A stretch of DNA of 9,535 nucleotides. Origin: an uncultured Mycoplasmatota bacterium. Lineage in GTDB: Bacteria > Bacillota_I > Bacilli_A > RF39 > UBA660. Below the pieces are notes generated by a model. That model was not told the origin of the DNA. It saw only the letters and a list, made by a program, of their open reading frames with translations, and ran no database searches. This document shows, one piece after another, positions 6,926 to 9,535 of this stretch. The position numbers and the translations under genes were made by a program. The DNA is taken from NCBI GenBank assembly GCA_900552235.1, contig URYZ01000031.1, forward strand, positions 1 through 9,535, in the 5' to 3' direction. Within the stretch, counting starts at the first letter, position 1. Each line of letters begins with the position of its first letter.

Positions 6926-7933
6926 TTATTTTATATAATTTTTTTCTTTTAACCAAATTAAAGTATCTTTAATTGTTTCTTTAATATCTTTGTTTTTAAA
7001 ACCTAATTCTTTTTTTGCTTTAGCATTACTAAAATTAGCATTAGAAGATAGAGTATATAAAGAATATTTTGTAAATAATGGTGTTTCTTTTTTTATGTTG
7101 TAATATAATTCAAAAAAAGGTGCAACTAATTTTGCTAAAAAAATAGGTAATACTAGTTTTATTCTTTTTTTATTTTGTAAATCACAAATTAAGTCAGTTA
7201 AATCTTTAATTGTAATATATTTATTAGATAATATATAACATTCATTTTTATTATCTTTTTCACAAGCACTTATGATACCATCTGCAACATCTCTAACATC
7301 TACGAAGTCATAACCACCTTTAACCGTAGCAAAAAGTTTATTATTTGCAACTTGTTTTATTAATTGTGTTAAGTGACTATTTCCAAAATCATATGGTCCG
7401 ATAATTCCTGAAGGCATAATAATGCAGGCATTTAAATTTTCATTTTTAACTTTATCCATAATATATTTCGTAGTTTCTGCTTTAGTTTTTGCATATAATC
7501 CTTTTACTTTGTTTTTATCAAAATCAGTTTCTTCTGTCATTAATTCATTATTAGGTTTTTCATAAATAGCATGTACACTACTAATATAAATAAGTTTAGC
7601 ATTTTTTTCTAAAACTTTATCTATAATATTTTTAGTACCATTAACATTAATATTATAGATAGTAGGATTAAATTTAGATTTAATATATACAACTGCAGCA
7701 CAATGAATTACAAAAACTTGTTTATCATTAATATTTTCAAAAACATCAGATAAACTATCTTTTTTTGTTACATCTCCATAATAAATTTTACAATTTAAGT
7801 TTTCTAATGACTAAATTGAAGAATTTTTTAAAACAAGTGCTCTTATTTCATTATCTTTGTTTTGTTGTAACTTTCTTATAATATTATTTCCTAAAAAACC
7901 ATTTGCTCCGGTTATTATATAAACTTTTTTCAT
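6926..7933 (-). pseudogene. NAD-dependent epimerase/dehydratase (extended SDR) interrupted by one in-frame TAG
   Basis: Read from ATG 7933, which has GGAGG 6 bases upstream, the frame runs 335 codons to TAA at 6926 with a single interruption: TAG at codon 41 (bases 7811-7813). Everything expected of an extended short-chain dehydrogenase is present on both sides: the Rossmann motif ITGANGFLG (7-15), GDV (53-55), HCAA (77-80), ISSV (117-120), the catalytic YAKTK (Y147, K151), then GPYDFG and YDFVDVRDVADG. No frame shift is needed, so this is one nonsense change, not decay. The part after the stop (open from ATG 7540) has no ribosome binding site and lacks the nucleotide-binding half, so would not work alone. 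Substrate unknown; sugar nucleotides or dihydroflavonol-type ketones are typical of the family. A sequencing error or strain variant is as likely as true loss. Confidence 0.88.
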
Positions 7934-7982
7934 AAATTACCTCCATTTTTAAATAATAAAATATTAATTCTTTCTATATATA

Positions 7983-7988
7983 ATTATA
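7983..7988 (-). promoter_or_regulatory. Possible -10 box of the epimerase gene
   Basis: TATAAT on the minus strand, about 50 bases upstream of ATG 7933. No good -35 box is visible. The rest of the 157-base spacer to the lipoprotein gene is AT-only runs and the opposite promoter. Confidence 0.35.
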
Positions 7989-8033
7989 GCATAAATTGTA
8001 ATAAATAAATATTTTTATTTATTATTTATATTA

Positions 8034-8042
8034 TGATATAAT
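8034..8042 (+). promoter_or_regulatory. Extended -10 promoter of the lipoprotein gene
   Basis: TGATATAAT gives an extended -10 (TG, one base, TATAAT). The -35 region (TTTATT at 8014-8019) is weak, as is usual when the TG extension is present. The predicted leader is about 40 bases. Confidence 0.55.
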
Positions 8043-8090
8043 TGTATATAGATATTAAAAACAAATAATAAATTTTCAGGAGTTAATGTT

Positions 8091-8573
8091 ATGAAAAAAA
8101 TATTAATATTTTTATTAATTATAGTAATTGGTGTAGGGCTTACCGGATGTGTATTTTCAACAAAAAATAATATTTTAAAAAAAATAGAATTAGAAGGTTT
8201 AAATTGTGAATTACAAAAAAAGATTAATACACATAGAGGTTTTCTTGGCGATAAATCTTATTTTGTAATGATGAAGTGCTTTGATTTAAATAGTGAAAAA
8301 CTTTCAAAAAACTGGAAAAAATTGCCATTAAATGATGAGCTAAATACTGCTATGGAAATGATTCAATGTACTGATGATGAGTGTAAAAATGTTTATGAAA
8401 GATATGAAATACCAGATATAAAAAATGGATATTATTATTTTTTAGATAGGCATAGTGAATCTAAAGATAGGTATGATAGTTCTGATTTAAATAATAGGTT
8501 TTCTTGGAATTTTACTTTAGCACTTTTGGATGTAGATAAAAATATTATTTACTATTATGAATTAGATACATAA
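8091..8573 (+). CDS. Small lipoprotein of unknown function
   Basis: A 160-residue protein with a lipoprotein signal peptide: MKK, a 13-residue hydrophobic core, and lipobox LTGC with the lipid-anchored Cys at position 20. The mature part should lie on the outer face of the membrane. It holds CTDDEC (cysteines 5 apart) and a C-terminal half rich in aromatic residues (IPDIKNGYYYFLDRHSE, then FSWNFTLALLDVD and YYYELDT), a pattern I recall from uncharacterised Firmicute lipoproteins but cannot name. Four cysteines remain after the lipobox, so disulfides are possible. AGGAG (8078-8082) is 8 bases before the ATG; the ATG at 8086 opens a frame that stops at once. It is transcribed away from the epimerase and followed by a membrane-protein remnant. 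Confidence 0.8.
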   Translation: MKKILIFLLIIVIGVGLTGCVFSTKNNILKKIELEGLNCELQKKINTHRGFLGDKSYFVMMKCFDLNSEKLSKNWKKLPLNDELNTAMEMIQCTDDECKNVYERYEIPDIKNGYYYFLDRHSESKDRYDSSDLNNRFSWNFTLALLDVDKNIIYYYELDT

Positions 8574-8604
8574 GTATAATAAAGAAGAAATAAAAAAATA
8601 GTAA

Positions 8605-8796
8605 TTTGTAGAAAAAATTAAAAATATTAAAGATAAGAAACAAAAAAGAACAGTTATTTTTGGTATAATATGTGCAGTAATAATAGGAGTTTGTTTAGTA
8701 ATACAATTTGTTATTAAAAAAGAAGATAAAAAGTTACAAAAAGAATGGCAAAGTGTTGGTGATTTTATTATAGATTCATTGTTTTTTAAAAAGTAA
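8605..8796 (+). pseudogene. Start-less remnant of a small single-pass membrane protein
   Basis: An open frame of 63 codons ending in TAA: a basic N-terminal part (VEKIKNIKDKKQKRT), one membrane helix (VIFGIICAVIIGVCLVIQFV) and a charged tail (KKEDKKLQKEWQSVGDFI). The order looks protein-like, but there is no ATG, GTG or usable TTG before the helix, and TAG and TAA stand back to back just upstream (8599-8604). The same frame before these stops (8566-8598) also reads as lysine-rich peptide. It may be a gene that lost its 5' end, or one using an ATT start (8617), which is less likely. No homologue is recognised. Confidence 0.45.
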
Positions 8797-8901
8797 CGAC
8801 AACTTATAATTTATAATTGAAAATATTTATAAATTAATAATCTTATTTCTATTAAATTTTATAGAAAATTTAACATATAACTAAAAATTTCAAATGAATA
8901 A
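8797..8901. other. AT-rich spacer with one short hairpin
   Basis: Together with the remnant and the small RNA this belongs to a roughly 600-base stretch without an intact gene. This part is nearly pure A and T. The only structure is a 9-bp all-AT stem (TTAAATTTT at 8852-8860, complement at 8865-8873), too weak to assign a role. No open frame worth noting. Confidence 0.5.
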
Positions 8902-8938
8902 AAAAGTTCTTCTTTCTGTGATAGGAGAACTTTTAAAG
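8902..8938 (+). terminator. Terminator downstream of the lipoprotein region
   Basis: A 12-bp stem with one G-T pair (AAAAGTTCTTCT at 8902-8913, AGGAGAACTTTT at 8923-8934) and a 9-base loop, with a T-run at its 3' end. It would end plus-strand transcripts from the lipoprotein, and its A-rich left flank could also stop leak-through from the small RNA on the other strand. Confidence 0.65.
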
Positions 8939-8946
8939 TTTTATAT

Positions 8947-8982
8947 AAAATAAAAACTTACGAACTTTTTAGTTCGTAAGTT
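8947..8982 (-). terminator. Terminator of the small RNA
   Basis: A perfect 12-bp stem (AACTTACGAACT at 8955-8966, complement at 8971-8982) with a 4-base loop. On the minus strand it runs into TTTATTTTATA; on the plus strand the following bases (GATTTCAAATGG) have no proper T-tract, so it is oriented leftwards. Confidence 0.75.
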
Positions 8983-9054
8983 GATTTCAAATGGAGCCTT
9001 AACTATACACGTATGCGAAATTAAGACTATAAGATTTGATTAAATCTTTCTGAT
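8947..9054 (-). ncRNA. Probable stand-alone small RNA, about 108 nt
   Basis: On the minus strand a good promoter (9061-9088) is followed by no ORF but by three hairpins. Hairpin 1 is AAGATTT/AAATCTT with a 4-base loop (9048-9031). Hairpin 2 is AGTCTTAA/TTAAGGCT (9028-9021 with 9002-8995); its one non-Watson-Crick pair is U-G on the minus strand but would be C-A on the plus strand, which argues for a minus-strand RNA. Hairpin 3 is a terminator. The nearest minus-strand gene downstream starts at 7933, behind convergent genes, so this is not a leader. I do not recognise a known family; no tRNA, SRP, 6S, tmRNA or common riboswitch core was found. The segment ending in AAGGCT, then CC, then ATCAACTT, resembles the nexus of some Cas9 tracrRNAs, but no CRISPR or cas gene is in the window. 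Confidence 0.55.
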
Positions 9055-9060
9055 AAATTA

Positions 9061-9088
9061 ATTATATCATTTTCCTATATATTTTCAA
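9061..9088 (-). promoter_or_regulatory. Promoter of the small RNA
   Basis: On the minus strand TTGAAA (9088-9083) is 16 bp from an extended -10, TGATATAAT (9069-9061). This is one of the best promoters of the window and points leftwards, with a predicted start near 9054. It is back to back with the pepC promoter. Confidence 0.65.
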
Positions 9089-9118
9089 GGGATTATGGAA
9101 AAAAATTGTATTTTAATG

Positions 9119-9124
9119 TATAAT
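9119..9124 (+). promoter_or_regulatory. Probable -10 box of the pepC-like gene
   Basis: TATAAT about 48 bases upstream of the GTG start. The base set at the -35 distance (TGGAAA, 9096-9101) is poor. It is divergent from the small RNA promoter 30 bases to the left. Confidence 0.45.
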
Positions 9125-9171
9125 ATTAATGAAATTAATCTTAATGTTTAATTATACAAGGAGGAAAAATT

Positions 9172-9372
9172 GTGAAAGAACAAATAACACTTGATATGAT
9201 AAACAATTTTAGTAATACATATAATAGCAATTCATTCAACAGAATTATAGAAAATGCAATAACTGAAAATGGACTAGAAAAAAGTTGCATCGATAAAAGA
9301 ATAATCGAAGAAAATCAACCCGTTTTTAATATCGAATTACCTGACGGAAAAAGATACGACCAATTTTCCTAA
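9172..9372 (+). CDS. pepC: Aminopeptidase C (PepC, bleomycin hydrolase family), N-terminal fragment cut by a chimeric junction
   Basis: About 64 residues match the start of PepC, a cytosolic hexameric cysteine aminopeptidase that trims peptides. The spacing of NAITENGLEKS, a single R, then VFNIEL and DQ agrees, position for position as I recall it, with lactic-acid-bacterial PepC (NAVTHNGLLKS ... VFSIDL ... NQ). In PepC the next residues are K-x-SGRCW with the catalytic Cys; here the frame instead reads FS and stops at 9370-9372. That stop is an artefact of the join at about 9361-9368, so real PepC sequence ends near 9363 and most of the ~440-residue protein is missing. The start is GTG with AAGGAGG (9158-9164) 7 bases upstream. 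Confidence 0.8.
   Translation: MKEQITLDMINNFSNTYNSNSFNRIIENAITENGLEKSCIDKRIIEENQPVFNIELPDGKRYDQFS
9361..9368. other. Probable chimeric assembly junction
   Basis: Left of this point the DNA is AT-rich and encodes the PepC N-terminus; right of it G+C rises to about 43 percent (hand count of 9368-9535), codons such as CTG, CAG, GCC and GGT appear, and the frame encodes a protein typical of another phylum. Both genes are broken inside conserved regions at the same place, with no insertion-sequence end or repeat visible. Confidence 0.85.
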
Positions 9373-9535
9373 AACGGCTGAAGATGCCAATCAGGCTTTA
9401 GCTGCCATATATCAGAACCTGAATAATGTCAATGCTTTTCCACAGCAGTCTTTCTTGTATAATTCTCTGCTGGCTTGCGATGATATGTTGGGTGGTGGTG
9501 GTCCCAATGATAAGTTGATGCAATCTTTGGACCTT
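9365..9535 (+). CDS. SusD-like (RagB/SusD) outer-membrane glycan-binding lipoprotein, internal fragment, Bacteroidota origin
   Basis: 57 codons open at both ends. The reading frame gives FPKTAEDANQALAAIYQNL, then a stretch ending LLACDDMLGGGGPNDKLMQS. The P-x-T-x-x-D-A...Y opening and the DD-x-x-GGGG-x-ND-K motif are characteristic of the N-terminal part of SusD-family proteins, which pair with SusC transporters to bind glycans at the cell surface of Bacteroides, Prevotella and relatives. Such proteins need an outer membrane and do not belong in a low-GC Firmicute. The signal peptide and roughly the first 50 residues are missing on the left, and the rest runs off the window. Confidence 0.8.

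Noticed and set aside
7811..7813. TAG read as an amino acid throughout this genome
   Set aside because: rsmI ends in TAG inside a terminator hairpin at its expected length, and all other genes are free of internal TAG, so general recoding is not supported.
8852..8873. 9-bp hairpin as a terminator
   Set aside because: The stem is all A-T and lacks a T-tract; such stems are expected by chance at this base composition.
9365..9535. Natural horizontal transfer of a susD gene into the Firmicute
   Set aside because: Only an internal fragment is present, joined without any mobile element to a pepC gene broken at the same base, which fits misassembly better.
1..9535. CRISPR array, tRNA, rRNA or insertion sequence
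   Set aside because: No regularly spaced repeats, cloverleaf, rRNA segment, transposase or integrase was found on either strand.

Overview
The window looks like a very AT-rich low-GC Firmicute (Bacillota) genome fragment, probably an uncultured gut lineage near the Bacilli/Mollicutes-type groups. Supporting signs are strong AT bias in codons and spacers, clear AGGAGG-type ribosome binding sites, TATAAT promoters, a SpoVB-like flippase and two CotF-type spore coat proteins. TAA, TAG and TGA all appear as stop codons, and tryptophan is encoded by TGG, so the standard bacterial code fits. The last ~170 bases do not belong to this genome: they are a piece of a Bacteroidota SusD-like gene, so the contig is almost certainly an assembly chimera that joins at about 9361-9368.

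Layout. 1-65: a terminator for a gene lying to the left. 103-1389 (-): a SpoVB/MOP-type polysaccharide flippase. 1438-2743: an AAA+ ATPase gene (AAA_14 plus DUF4143) bracketed by two copies of one 31-bp palindrome, exact reverse complements of each other; the left copy touches the gene's -35 box and the right copy begins on the last base of its stop codon. 2898-6303 (+): mutS and rsmI, a two-gene operon closed by a bidirectional terminator. 6314-6839 (-): two overlapping CotF-like genes. 6926-7933 (-): an NAD-dependent epimerase/dehydratase gene whose reading frame is whole except for one in-frame TAG at codon 41. 8091-8573 (+): a small lipoprotein of unknown function, followed by a start-less remnant of a small membrane protein. 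8947-9088 (-): a probable stand-alone small RNA gene with its own promoter, three hairpins and a terminator. 9172-~9363 (+): the N-terminus of aminopeptidase C (PepC), cut just before its catalytic motif by the chimeric junction. 9365-9535: the SusD-like fragment.

Functionally the window is mostly housekeeping (mismatch repair, 16S rRNA methylation, envelope lipid-carrier export) mixed with accessory genes. The parts most worth a second look are the palindrome-bracketed ATPase unit and the uncharacterised minus-strand RNA. The in-frame stop and the chimeric end are the main quality warnings.
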